Positions 1 to 8,711 of a stretch of DNA of 64,000 bases are shown piece after piece (within the stretch, counting starts at the first letter, position 1; every line of letters begins with the position of its first letter). This stretch comes from Xenorhabdus sp014467285 (lineage in GTDB: Bacteria; Pseudomonadota; Gammaproteobacteria; Enterobacterales; Enterobacteriaceae). The notes under the pieces are model-generated. The model searched no databases and was not told where the DNA came from. It was given only the letters and a program-made list of their open reading frames with translations. Location: the NCBI RefSeq assembly GCF_014467285.1, contig NZ_NKHR01000005.1:1-64000 (forward strand), read 5' to 3'. The position numbers were made by a program, and so were the translations under genes.

Positions 1-68
1 CCTTTACCGTGCTTTTTGACGAATTCTGTTCGTTGGCAAAATCGACATTTTACTTCAATCATCGCCAT
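1..68 (-). CDS. IS1-family transposase InsA-like, N-terminal part (runs off window)
   Basis: The minus strand reads from an ATG at 68 into a protein starting MAMIEVKCRFCQRTEF, then VKKHGK. The Cys-x-x-Cys pair near residues 8-11 looks like the N-terminal zinc finger of IS1 InsA proteins. A GGAGAA ribosome-binding site lies just upstream. Only 22 codons are inside the window. It lies downstream of ppdC, where recC is expected in enterobacteria. The element's end is probably near 99-110, but its terminal inverted repeat cannot be fixed because the other end is not visible. Confidence 0.6.
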   Translation of the reverse strand, partial: MAMIEVKCRFCQRTEFVKKHGK

Positions 69-235
69 TTAATTTCTCCGAAAAAAGGGGAATTATATAC
101 CACCATCAACGGATTGAATACGTGACCAAACCATACAATAAATTGTATATATTTATAAAGACAACAGTAGACTTAAATAGAATTTAAAATGATAAATTCA
201 TTTATTTTACTTGTAGTTATTTACTTAAATAGACC

Positions 236-628
236 TTAAGAGATATTAGTTTTATGCCTCCCATTTGCACAAAACCAGCGTTCTAATTTATTGGGTTTAT
301 TGTAATATACTGTCAATTTAACCGTTACCTGAAAGCATTCCAAAGAGTGAAACTCTCGTTGAAACTCCATTTTCCATTTCTGCCTTGACGCCATTTCTCC
401 TTCTGTTTTACCCGAGCCTATTTGCCCTTCCAAACGTTCATACTGTTCCAACTGATCATGGGCATAACGGATTGCCTTAAGTTGCCCCCAATATTGCTGA
501 AAATTTGCTGACAATGCCTGATGGTAGCGCATTAAACCCAATAACGAGATCGCAAATACAACAGATGCTACCAGAACTTCTGGCAGACTCATGCCTTCTT
601 GCCGCCCGAGGTGAAGGTTCCTTTTCAT
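236..628 (-). CDS. ppdC: Prepilin peptidase-dependent protein C (minor pseudopilin)
   Basis: A short protein with a type IV prepilin N-terminus: a charged leader, then GMSLPEVLVA and a hydrophobic helix (about residues 15-38). Prepilin peptidase would cut after the Gly. The ATG at 628 overlaps the ygdB stop as ATGA, which supports this start over an in-frame TTG two codons upstream and suggests translational coupling. It is the last gene of a ppdA-ppdB-ygdB-ppdC operon. PpdC-type proteins are minor pilins of the type II secretion/type IV pilus superfamily; the target machine in this organism is not shown by the window. Confidence 0.85.
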   Translation of the reverse strand: MKRNLHLGRQEGMSLPEVLVASVVFAISLLGLMRYHQALSANFQQYWGQLKAIRYAHDQLEQYERLEGQIGSGKTEGEMASRQKWKMEFQREFHSLECFQVTVKLTVYYNKPNKLERWFCANGRHKTNIS

Positions 629-1083
629 AAACAAAATTCAACCTGAGGAACAGGGCAAAAATCTAACCAACCACTTTCAACGGGAATCAGCCCAACAGAA
701 ATAAGTGTATCCTGATTTAAGTGTTTCATCTGTTTCATCCATTGATAAAGTTCAATATTTTCCCCTGAGGTGAATGGAGCTATCCCTTTTAATAAAAAAA
801 GCTCATCCGAATAACGTCTTAAACAGCTTTTCAAATTAAACTCTGTCTGTTGCAAACAAAACCAATCATCCATTTCTTGCTGATTGATCTGCCATGGTTG
901 CACCTTTCCCCATGCCAATGAGGACTCTGCCCGCAGGAAAGCATTCAGATAATGTTGTTCATCCATCATCATAAGCATCGCGTTTTCTTGTTGATAATGG
1001 AGCGCTTTCAACATCATTAAGCTCAGCGCCAATAACATTATTATCGATACCAGCAAAATATTTCCCTGCTGCTTGTTTGCCAT
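625..1083 (-). CDS. ygdB: YgdB family (DUF2509) pseudopilin-operon protein
   Basis: Starts MANKQQGNILLVSIIMLLAL, with one N-terminal hydrophobic segment (about residues 8-27) and a soluble remainder, as in YgdB/DUF2509. The ATG at 1083 has AAGAAG just upstream and lies 8 nt past the ppdB stop. Longer in-frame starts (1104, 1140) would overlap ppdB and lack a ribosome-binding site. The four-gene arrangement with PpdA, PpdB and PpdC suggests a GspK/PilX-like role at a minor pilin tip complex; this is inferred from family and context. Confidence 0.8.
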   Translation of the reverse strand: MANKQQGNILLVSIIMLLALSLMMLKALHYQQENAMLMMMDEQHYLNAFLRAESSLAWGKVQPWQINQQEMDDWFCLQQTEFNLKSCLRRYSDELFLLKGIAPFTSGENIELYQWMKQMKHLNQDTLISVGLIPVESGWLDFCPVPQVEFCL

Positions 1084-1090
1084 ATCTTCT

Positions 1091-1762
1091 TTATTCCCTG
1101 ACATTACGTAGCCGGATTGTCGTTTGGTGATGATAGACAATAGATGAAGATTTCAGCCAATGGGCTTTAATGGACAGCGTGACAAAAATCAGCCCTTTTT
1201 TTGCCTGTGATTTTTCAAGGTGAAAGGTATCAATCACAATCTCTTTAGGATCAAATAACCTTTCCCAACCATTTTCCTGACAATCACTCGCCCCTCTTTT
1301 CCATTCAAGTGCCTGGTTATTCAGGCGATAGCCAAAAAACTCGGATTCAATATGATCAGGTTTTTCCCACCGATTATTTAGGTTTAGATCAAAAGCGACA
1401 ATAAAACAGGAGCTGGCAGGTTCTGTATTCTTATTTTTAATGATCAATGGTTCACCTTCACACTGTTTTTTATCCTGACAATAACCTGCCCGCCGGATAT
1501 CTTTTTCCATCAAATAAACGGTTCTATTCACTAAATAATGCAGCCGATATTTACGATAGAGATCGAAGACCTGACCAGATAAAACCGGATAGGTTTTGGT
1601 CATGGCAATAAAAATAACACTACTAATCAACATGGCTACCATTATTTCCAACAAGGAAAACCCTGTCTGTTTTTGCTTAAAACAGAACATAGCCTTAAAA
1701 CAGAAGGTAGTTTTAAAACGAAAAGTAATTTTAAAGCAAAAAGCAGTCAGCATCATGATCAT
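1091..1762 (-). CDS. ppdB: Prepilin peptidase-dependent protein B with repeat-expanded leader
   Basis: The prepilin motif TGFSLLEIMVAM at about residues 33-44 is followed by a membrane helix and a PulJ-like body (VYLMEKDIRRAGYC). The ATG at 1762 overlaps the ppdA stop as ATGA. The leader before the cleavage site is unusually long, about 34 residues, and contains four six-residue units ending F-C/R-F-K, encoded by four imperfect 18-bp repeats at 1676-1747. An internal Met at residue 25 (1690) could give a short leader of normal size. The mature region is ordinary for the family. Confidence 0.85.
   Translation of the reverse strand: MIMMLTAFCFKITFRFKTTFCFKAMFCFKQKQTGFSLLEIMVAMLISSVIFIAMTKTYPVLSGQVFDLYRKYRLHYLVNRTVYLMEKDIRRAGYCQDKKQCEGEPLIIKNKNTEPASSCFIVAFDLNLNNRWEKPDHIESEFFGYRLNNQALEWKRGASDCQENGWERLFDPKEIVIDTFHLEKSQAKKGLIFVTLSIKAHWLKSSSIVYHHQTTIRLRNVRE
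1676..1747 (-). repeat. Four imperfect 18-bp tandem repeats in the ppdB leader
   Basis: Each unit encodes six residues: TAFCFK, ITFRFK, TTFCFK and AMFCFK. The units differ by several base changes but keep the reading frame, so copy-number change would lengthen or shorten the PpdB leader by six residues without a frameshift. Confidence 0.8.
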
Positions 1763-2340
1763 GGATTTTTTATTCCCTCACAATCAGGAAGTTGGCTAAT
1801 TGTATTACTGCACGTTCTAATCCGACCGCGTCCCGAAATCACAATACTAATTTCACCCGCAGAATTTGCCATCATGAAACTGGCCGGCATTGCCGTGTTT
1901 CTAATACCATAAAAATCAATGCGTTCAGTCGTAGATGATGCCAAAAAAACATCACCATGAGGAGAATTAACCCGTTCTCCATGTTCTGCAGTGCAATCAG
2001 ATACCTTGGTCACAGAAGATATCAGACACCAAGAATGACCCATAACTAACCATAGTGTACGATCTTGGTTCAGATAATTTGCCAAAGCCTGTTGCCTTTC
2101 CATAAAGGACAAAACATTGTGCACCGCTGATTGCAAGCTCAGGCGGTTTTGATATTGCCCCCAATAATACAGCCCATAAGACAAACTAATGGAGATAATC
2201 AGCATCGCTATCAATAACTCCAATAATGTAAATCCTGATTGTTCAGGTCTGTTTACTCGCCTATTTGCTTTGCAATTTAATAAACTATTTTCGGGATAAT
2301 TTTCTACCTTAGTATTTGTCTTCTTAATAATTATTCTCAT
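1759..2340 (-). CDS. ppdA: Prepilin peptidase-dependent protein A (minor pseudopilin, GspH-like)
   Basis: The class III prepilin motif SGFTLLELLIAM appears at about residue 35, followed by a hydrophobic helix and a GspH/FimT-like body ending in GRGRIRTCSN. The leader of about 35 residues is longer than the usual 6-20, so the true start may be later; no internal ATG is well placed and 2340 is kept provisionally. First gene of the pseudopilin operon; its stop overlaps the ppdB start by 4 bp. Confidence 0.8.
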   Translation of the reverse strand: MRIIIKKTNTKVENYPENSLLNCKANRRVNRPEQSGFTLLELLIAMLIISISLSYGLYYWGQYQNRLSLQSAVHNVLSFMERQQALANYLNQDRTLWLVMGHSWCLISSVTKVSDCTAEHGERVNSPHGDVFLASSTTERIDFYGIRNTAMPASFMMANSAGEISIVISGRGRIRTCSNTISQLPDCEGIKNP

Positions 2341-2562
2341 ATCAATCTCTTATACGCCAATTCCTTTTATAATTAAGGCGTGCTTCTTTCGGCGAGAATA
2401 TCTTTGATTCATAGAAAAATAGGAAGACAATTTATTTCATTATGCGAAGTGATTTCAGGGAAAAATAACGATGAAATAATCTCTTTCATTTTATTTGGGA
2501 GGCAACACGCAAAAGTGATAAGCAGCTAATTTTTAATATTGAGAACCTCTGACGATAAATGT

Positions 2563-2590
2563 AAAAAGAGCAGGCAAAACCCGCTCTTTA
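2563..2590 (-). terminator. Rho-independent terminator downstream of thyA
   Basis: On the minus strand an AAAGAGCGGG arm pairs with CCTGCTCTTT across a short loop and is followed by a T run. It lies about 40 nt past the thyA stop. The rest of 2341-2630 shows no convincing gene; a promoter for ppdA presumably lies there. Confidence 0.75.
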
Positions 2591-2630
2591 ATAATTTGGT
2601 ATTACGTTAAGAAACTATTGGTATCGTTTC

Positions 2631-3425
2631 TTAAATTGCGACTGGGGCTTTGATGCCCGGATGTGGATCATAACCCACAATTTCAAAGTCTTCGAATCGA
2701 TAATCAAACAATGAATCAGGCTTGCGCTTAATAACCAATTTAGGTAATGCACGTGGCTCACGGCTTAACTGAAGTTTAGTTTGTTCCATATGATTACTGT
2801 AAAGATGGGTATCTCCACCTGTCCAAACAAAATCACCCACTTCAAGATCACACTGTTGAGCGATCATATGCACTAACAAAGCATAGCTGGCAATGTTGAA
2901 CGGCAATCCTAAAAACACATCGCAGGAACGTTGGTAAAGCTGACAGGACAGTTTGCCATCGGCCACATAGAATTGGAAAAAAGCATGGCATGGCGCCAAT
3001 GCCATTTTATCCAACTCGCCAACATTCCATGCGGAAACAATAATCCGGCGTGAATCAGGATCATTTTTTAATTGTTCAAGAACTTGGGTTAATTGATCGA
3101 CTTGACGACCATCCGCCGAGCCCCAGGCGCGCCATTGTTTACCGTAAACAGGCCCCAAATCGCCATTTTCGTCAGCCCATTCATCCCAGATGGTCACGCC
3201 ATTATCATGCAGATATTGGGTATTGGTATCACCATTTAAGAACCAAAGCAGTTCATGGATGATGGAGCGAAGATGACAACGCTTGGTTGTTACCAGCGGG
3301 AAACCTTCCTGCAAATTGAAACGCATCTGATGACCAAAGATAGAGAGAGTTCCCGTACCGGTACGGTCATCTTTTGCCGTGCCTTCTTCCAGCACTTTTT
3401 TCATTAAATCCAGATACTGTTTCAT
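2631..3425 (-). CDS. thyA: Thymidylate synthase
   Basis: Converts dUMP to dTMP using methylene-tetrahydrofolate. At 264 residues it has exactly the E. coli ThyA length. The nucleophile Cys lies in APCHAFFQF (about residue 146) and the dUMP phosphate-binding segment in DPDSRRIIVSAWN. It follows lgt with a 4-bp ATGA overlap, the usual enterobacterial lgt-thyA pair. Dihydrofolate made by this reaction is recycled by FolA, encoded further along. Confidence 0.98.
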   Translation of the reverse strand: MKQYLDLMKKVLEEGTAKDDRTGTGTLSIFGHQMRFNLQEGFPLVTTKRCHLRSIIHELLWFLNGDTNTQYLHDNGVTIWDEWADENGDLGPVYGKQWRAWGSADGRQVDQLTQVLEQLKNDPDSRRIIVSAWNVGELDKMALAPCHAFFQFYVADGKLSCQLYQRSCDVFLGLPFNIASYALLVHMIAQQCDLEVGDFVWTGGDTHLYSNHMEQTKLQLSREPRALPKLVIKRKPDSLFDYRFEDFEIVGYDPHPGIKAPVAI

Positions 3426-4327
3426 TTTGCCTCTTGTATCTTATTGTTTCGGGAATCGTTGTTTCGAGCTTTGTTGCCAGGGCTTTTATACGCCCATACC
3501 ATCATTAAAATTCCGACCAGAATCATTGGCACAGAAAGGATTTGCCCCATACTAATCCCTTCAAACAACCCGAGCTGCGCATCAGGCTGGCGGAAAAATT
3601 CGACTATTATACGGAATGCACCGTAACCAATCAGGAACAGACCTGAAACGCTTCCCATCGGGCGTGATTTACGGATAAATAAATTGAGGATGATAAACAG
3701 CACAATACCTTCAAGCACCATCTCGTATAACTGTGATGGATGGCGAGGCAGGACACCATACTTTTCCAAAATCGGCCATAAAGAAGGATCGGTTGTCGCC
3801 AATGCGATATCTTCACTGCGGGAACCCGGGAATAACATCGCCCATGGCGTATCAAGCGTGACACGTCCCCACAGTTCGCCATTGATAAAGTTACCGATAC
3901 GCCCCATGCCCAAACCAAAAGGAACCAATGGAGCAACGAAGTCAGCGACCTGTAAGAAATGACGTTTAGTCCGGCGGGAAAACCACCACATGGCGCAGAT
4001 AACTCCTACCAGCCCGCCGTGGAAGGACATGCCGCCATCCCAAACCTTAAACAGATAGAGAGGATTATCAAGGAACATTGGAAGGTTATAAAACAGAACA
4101 TAACCGAGGCGTCCACCGACGAAAACCCCGACAAACCCTGCATATAGTAAGTTCTCAACTTCGGTTTTATTCCAGCCACTGTTTGGCTTTGCTGCACGGC
4201 GATTTGCTAGCCACATGGCAAAAACAAAACCAACCAGATACATAAAACCGTACCAGTGGAGGGATACAGGCCCGATTGAAAATATGACTGGGTCAATTTT
4301 AGGAAATTCCAGATAGCTAGTGCTCAT
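3422..4327 (-). CDS. lgt: Phosphatidylglycerol--prolipoprotein diacylglyceryl transferase
   Basis: Inner-membrane enzyme that transfers diacylglycerol to the lipobox Cys of prolipoproteins, the first step of lipoprotein maturation. The 301-residue protein has about seven hydrophobic segments, the catalytic-region HGGLVGV (about residue 103) and the Lgt signature GRIGNFINGELWGR (about residue 142). The ATG at 4327 has a GGGGA ribosome-binding site. It is transcribed with thyA. The 221-bp spacer toward ptsP (4328-4548) is AT-rich with loose repeats of a GAATAAAT-like word. Confidence 0.98.
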   Translation of the reverse strand: MSTSYLEFPKIDPVIFSIGPVSLHWYGFMYLVGFVFAMWLANRRAAKPNSGWNKTEVENLLYAGFVGVFVGGRLGYVLFYNLPMFLDNPLYLFKVWDGGMSFHGGLVGVICAMWWFSRRTKRHFLQVADFVAPLVPFGLGMGRIGNFINGELWGRVTLDTPWAMLFPGSRSEDIALATTDPSLWPILEKYGVLPRHPSQLYEMVLEGIVLFIILNLFIRKSRPMGSVSGLFLIGYGAFRIIVEFFRQPDAQLGLFEGISMGQILSVPMILVGILMMVWAYKSPGNKARNNDSRNNKIQEAK

Positions 4328-4548
4328 CGTTCCCCACTAAAAGTAATGTTGTGTGAATAAATGATATGGAAGATAAATTATCTTATGCGAATAAATTACT
4401 TTGCTTGAATAACTCCAGACAAATAATAGCATAGCCAAGTGACTGTTCTCCGCCCTTATCGTCAGACATCGAATTTCAGGCATAAAATTTACGGTGTTTT
4501 TGGATTAACTCCAGTGCCTAATCCAAGGAATTTTGAGCTGGTTCAATG

Positions 4549-6795
4549 CTAAATACCGCCTCGGATTAATCCTCCTAGCCCATGCGATTCCATAAACTCG
4601 GCTGACAAAGTTTTTACCTGCTGGCTGGTTTCGGCTTTCAGTACCACATCTATAAGGCTTTCGAGTTTGTTCACACCCAATTGGCGCAACAAATATTTGA
4701 TGCGTGGAACACTTCGGCCACTCATGCTCAGGCTACGATAACCTAAACCAAGCAATATTAATGCCCCCATCGGTAAACCCGCCATTTCACCACATATGCT
4801 GATAGGAAGATCAAGGCGTTGGCATTCATCAAAGGCCAGTTTTAGCGCCCTAATCACCGCAGGGTGTAAATTATCATAGAGTGAGGCGACATGGGTATTA
4901 TTGCGATCCACTGCAAGTAAATACTGGGTTAAGTCATTCGTGCCAATAGAGACAAAATCAATCCGCTTCTTTAATTGTGGCAACAGAAAAATCGTAGATG
5001 GCACTTCAATCATGATACCAATCTGGGGCATGGGGATTATGTCAGAGATGGTTTGCTCAACCTCAGCTTTCGCTCTTTCAATCAGTTTTCGAGCTTCATC
5101 AATTTCCTCAATACTTGTCACCATTGGCAAAAGTATTTTTAGATTGCCGGTGTGTATATTGGCTTTCAGCATTGCCCTAAGCTGAATGAGAAAAATCTCA
5201 GGCTGATCCAGAGTGATACGAATTCCTCTCCAGCCGAGACAGGGATTATCTTCACTGATGGGCATATAGGGAAGTTGTTTGTCTGCACCAATATCCAGTG
5301 TTCTCAATACTACAGGCTTATCAGGAAAAAGTTCCAGCATCTCCTGATAACGATTTTTCTGCTCATCTTCTGATGGAAAACCGTTATGCAGCATAAAGGG
5401 GATTTCTGTGCGATATAGCCCGACGCCATCAATACTATCCGCTATTTGCTGCTCATGTTTCAGACTCAGGCCTGCGTTAAGTTGCACCAAAACCCGCTCA
5501 CCACTCTTGAGCTGTGCTCGCTGCTGCTGTTCACCTTCAGCCAGCTTGCTGAGGACATGTTCTTCTTCGATGATCTGCTGGTATTCCTGAGCGATAAGCG
5601 GCTCTGGTTCAACGAAAATTTCTCCGCGATAGCCATCAAGGATAAGCGTCCGGTTATGCAGTAGTTCAGGTTGGATATCCGCTCCCATAATAGCCGGGAT
5701 CCCCATCGCACGAACCAGTATCGCAGAGTGGGAATGCGTCGCACCGTCACGCACAATTACGCCAACTAACTGTTCTTGCGGCATTTCGGCCAACAAATTG
5801 GCACTAAGCTCATCGGCAACCAGAATAAAGCGTTCCGGCCACTGACCAGCGCCAGCGAAAGAATCATCCAGATGAAACAATACCCGCTGCCCAAGCGCCC
5901 GCAGATCAGACGCTCTTTCTCGCATATAGGGGTCTTGCAAGCTGGCAAACTGTTCGGCGTATTTTTCAATCACGACTTTGATCGCCCATTCCGCCATAAA
6001 ACCATTATCGACGGAATAAAACAGATCTTGCTTGAGTTGGGGATCATTTAATAAATGAGAATAGAGATCAAAAATGGCAGCACTTTCTTTCTGTGAACTC
6101 ACAGTGAAACGCTTGCTAATCCGGCGACACTCCGCTGTAGTTTGCTCCAGGGCCCGAGTCAGTCTTGATCGTTCAGCCTGATAGTCCAGCGTTAATGCCT
6201 CAGATACCTGATCCAACAAAGGTTGTGAACGATCCTGCCATCCCTGAGCCATAACAATGCCATTAGAAATAGAGAGAGCCTTAATCCGGGTTTGACGGTA
6301 CTGACCAAATAACCCTTTTGTCTGCGCCTGGGCAAGAATAACACCAAGCTGAGTCGCCAGTGTAACCATGAAAGATTCTTCACTTTCATCAAACAACCGC
6401 CGTTCAAGTTGCTGAACAACTAATATTCCCTGCAACTGACGGCGATAAATAATAGGCACACCTAAAAAAGCCCGCAGGCTTTCTTCCTTGACTTGGGGGA
6501 TATATTTGAAACTAGGATGTTCGCGGACATCTGCGAGGTTGATTAGTTCAGACAAACGTCCGACTTCGCCCACGACGCCTTCATCAAAAGCCAGACTGAT
6601 CGCTTGACCTCGGGGTTTTCTCAACCCTTTGGTTGCCATTAGGTAATAACAATGTCGCTGATGATCTGCCAGATAAATAGAACAGACATCCGTGTTCATT
6701 GCCTGACAAGTTTCATTGACCAACAGCTCAAGCGCTTCAGATAAATTAGCTGTCATAGCCACTTTTTCGACAATTTCCCGTAAGCGCGTGAGCAT
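4549..6795 (-). CDS. ptsP: Phosphoenolpyruvate--protein phosphotransferase PtsP (enzyme I-Ntr)
   Basis: First phosphotransferase of the nitrogen PTS, passing phosphate from PEP to NPr and EIIA-Ntr. An N-terminal GAF domain (residues 1-160) is followed by the PTS enzyme I fold. The phospho-histidine lies in DGATHSHSAILVRAMGIP (about residue 356), and the PEP-binding core includes RTLDIGADKQLPY and SIGTNDLTQYLLA. The length of 748 residues matches E. coli. It starts 9 bp after the rppH stop, so the two form an operon as in other enterobacteria. Confidence 0.98.
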   Translation of the reverse strand: MLTRLREIVEKVAMTANLSEALELLVNETCQAMNTDVCSIYLADHQRHCYYLMATKGLRKPRGQAISLAFDEGVVGEVGRLSELINLADVREHPSFKYIPQVKEESLRAFLGVPIIYRRQLQGILVVQQLERRLFDESEESFMVTLATQLGVILAQAQTKGLFGQYRQTRIKALSISNGIVMAQGWQDRSQPLLDQVSEALTLDYQAERSRLTRALEQTTAECRRISKRFTVSSQKESAAIFDLYSHLLNDPQLKQDLFYSVDNGFMAEWAIKVVIEKYAEQFASLQDPYMRERASDLRALGQRVLFHLDDSFAGAGQWPERFILVADELSANLLAEMPQEQLVGVIVRDGATHSHSAILVRAMGIPAIMGADIQPELLHNRTLILDGYRGEIFVEPEPLIAQEYQQIIEEEHVLSKLAEGEQQQRAQLKSGERVLVQLNAGLSLKHEQQIADSIDGVGLYRTEIPFMLHNGFPSEDEQKNRYQEMLELFPDKPVVLRTLDIGADKQLPYMPISEDNPCLGWRGIRITLDQPEIFLIQLRAMLKANIHTGNLKILLPMVTSIEEIDEARKLIERAKAEVEQTISDIIPMPQIGIMIEVPSTIFLLPQLKKRIDFVSIGTNDLTQYLLAVDRNNTHVASLYDNLHPAVIRALKLAFDECQRLDLPISICGEMAGLPMGALILLGLGYRSLSMSGRSVPRIKYLLRQLGVNKLESLIDVVLKAETSQQVKTLSAEFMESHGLGGLIRGGI

Positions 6796-6804
6796 AACAA
6801 TTAC

Positions 6805-7335
6805 CTAACTTCTTCTACGACGATGTAAATAAGGTGAATGTATCTGTGAAGCAGATTCCTGTATTGGCATCACAATGGAAGAAAATTCTTTCATCACGCG
6901 GCGGTATACATCCCGTTTAAAAGAAACCACTTGCCGGACAGGATACCAATAACTAACCCAACGCCAGCCATCAAATTCCGGCGTTTTACTGCGCTGCACA
7001 TTAATTTCTGCTTCATTACACAGCAACTGCAATAAAAACCAGCGTTGCTTTTGCCCAATACAAACAGGCTTTGTATCCCAACGCACCAAACGCTTGGGTA
7101 ATTTGTAACGCAACCAACTACGGGTCGAGGCGAGGACCCGTACATCTTTGCGACTTAAACCAACTTCTTCGAACAACTCGCGATACATCGCTTGCTCTGG
7201 TGATTCCCCCGGATTGATACCCCCCTGAGGAAACTGCCAGGAATGCTGCCCATAACGGCGGGCCCACAGAACCTGCCCTTGGCGATTACAAATTACAATT
7301 CCTACATTCGGGCGGTAGCCATCATCATCGATCAC
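6805..7335 (-). CDS. rppH: RNA 5'-pyrophosphohydrolase (Nudix)
   Basis: Removes pyrophosphate from 5'-triphosphate RNA and so triggers RNase E-dependent mRNA decay. The Nudix box is complete: GGINPGESPEQAMYRELFEE followed by VGL (about residues 37-59). The start is a GTG, as the conserved N-terminus IDDDGYRPNVGI requires. The length of 176 residues equals that of E. coli RppH. Beyond this gene synteny with the E. coli recC-rppH block stops and the thi operon begins on the other strand. Confidence 0.97.
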   Translation of the reverse strand: MIDDDGYRPNVGIVICNRQGQVLWARRYGQHSWQFPQGGINPGESPEQAMYRELFEEVGLSRKDVRVLASTRSWLRYKLPKRLVRWDTKPVCIGQKQRWFLLQLLCNEAEINVQRSKTPEFDGWRWVSYWYPVRQVVSFKRDVYRRVMKEFSSIVMPIQESASQIHSPYLHRRRRS

Positions 7336-7455
7336 CAGACTACCTCTCGATAAAATACATTTGAAAAGATGGCTAATTGTTTCACACTCACCTCAAGCGG
7401 TAAACCTCTATGATTGGACTTTGCAGACGTAGCTTAAGTCTCTACAATACCGCCA

Positions 7456-7545
7456 TCTCAACGGGGTGCGGCTGTAATGAAACAGTTTTGCTGAGAACAA
7501 ACCCGTCGAACCTGAACCGGTTAGTACCGGCGTAGGGATTTGAGA
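7456..7545 (+). promoter_or_regulatory. TPP riboswitch (THI element)
   Basis: The conserved thi-box parts occur in order: ACGGGGTGC, GCTGAGA, ACCCGTCGAACCTGAACC and CGGCGTAGGGA. It lies 150 nt upstream of thiB on the same strand, so thiamine pyrophosphate should repress the thiBPQ uptake operon. The rest of 7336-7697 is the divergent promoter region with rppH and a short tandem repeat next to the thiB ribosome-binding site. Confidence 0.95.
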
Positions 7546-7630
7546 CGCTAATCCTTGATATAAAATAAGTAATTTTCATTTAGCACCTTCTCAGATCCTT
7601 TGCCAATCTGCTAATAACGAACGTTAATGG

Positions 7631-7682
7631 CTAATGTCCATAACTAATGTCTACAACTAATGCCTACAACTAATGCCTACAA
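7631..7682 (+). repeat. Four 13-bp tandem repeats between TPP riboswitch and thiB
   Basis: Four copies of a unit close to CTAATGCCTACAA run without gaps; the last two are identical and the first differs at a few bases. The array ends about 5 nt before the AGGAGAG ribosome-binding site of thiB. Copy number would change the spacing between riboswitch and start codon. Confidence 0.85.
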
Positions 7683-7697
7683 CTACAGGAGAGCAAA

Positions 7698-8711
7698 GTG
7701 TTTAAGAAATTATTTTTCAGTTTTATCGCCATCAATACGCTATTGATTTCTGCCTGTGTCTTTGCCCAAGCATCTCAATCGAAGCCAACATTGACAGTTT
7801 ACACTTATGATTCATTTGCCTCTGAATGGGGAGCTGGCCCAGCCATTAAAAAAGCCTTTGAAGCAGAGTGTGGTTGTGAACTGAAACTTGTTGCTCTGGA
7901 AGATGGCGTATCCTTACTGAACCGTTTGAGAATGGAAGGCAAAAAAACATCAGCAGATATCGTGCTGGGCTTGGATAACAACTTGATCCAAGCCGCCCAA
8001 CAAACAGGGTTGTTTGCACCAAGCCATGTTGATGTATCAAAACTGAAATTACCCATCCCATGGAACAATACAACATTTATTCCTTACGATTACGGTTACT
8101 TTGCCTTCATTTACAACAAGAACACCTTACCTCACCCACCAAAAAGTATGGATGAATTAATCAATAGTCACCAGAACTGGAAGATTATTTATCAAGACCC
8201 GCGCACCAGCACTCCGGGCTTGGGCTTCCTGCTCTGGATGCAGGAGCTCTATGGCGATAACACCGCACAGGAGTGGCAGAAAGTAGCCAAAAAGACGCTT
8301 ACTGTCACGAAAGGGTGGAGTGAAGCCTATGGCCTGTTCCTAAAAGGCGAAGGTGATATGGTGCTGAGCTATACCACTTCACCGGGCTATCACATTATGT
8401 CAGAGAAAAAAGATAATTATGCGGCGGCGATATTTGAGGAAGGGCATTATTTGCAGATTGAAGTCGCAGCCCAATTAGCCTCAAGCAAACAGCCTGAGCT
8501 GGCACAAAAGTTCATGAATTTCATGGTATCGCCGGCATTCCAGCAAGCCCTCCCGACGACTCAATGGATGTACCCCGTGATTGATATTCCTTTGCCTGAG
8601 GTTTTCAAGCAACTCACGGTTCCTGAGAAATCCCTGCTATTCAATGCAGATGATGTGGCAAAACACCGTACCAAATGGATCCGTATATGGCAAAGCGCTG
8701 TCAGCCGTTAA
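7698..8711 (+). CDS. thiB: Thiamine/TPP ABC transporter, periplasmic binding protein
   Basis: Periplasmic receptor for thiamine and its phosphates. It has a signal peptide (about residues 1-25) and then the mature start KPTLTVYTYDSFASEWG, typical of ThiB/TbpA. Its length is 337 residues. The start is a GTG with AGGAGAG upstream. First gene of thiBPQ; it overlaps thiP by 25 bp, as in E. coli. The upstream TPP riboswitch indicates repression by TPP. Confidence 0.97.
   Translation: MFKKLFFSFIAINTLLISACVFAQASQSKPTLTVYTYDSFASEWGAGPAIKKAFEAECGCELKLVALEDGVSLLNRLRMEGKKTSADIVLGLDNNLIQAAQQTGLFAPSHVDVSKLKLPIPWNNTTFIPYDYGYFAFIYNKNTLPHPPKSMDELINSHQNWKIIYQDPRTSTPGLGFLLWMQELYGDNTAQEWQKVAKKTLTVTKGWSEAYGLFLKGEGDMVLSYTTSPGYHIMSEKKDNYAAAIFEEGHYLQIEVAAQLASSKQPELAQKFMNFMVSPAFQQALPTTQWMYPVIDIPLPEVFKQLTVPEKSLLFNADDVAKHRTKWIRIWQSAVSR

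Noticed and set aside
1596..1912. Plus-strand frames across the ppdB leader repeats
   Set aside because: They exist because the repeat is low in stops on both strands; ppdA-ppdB coupling supports the minus strand.
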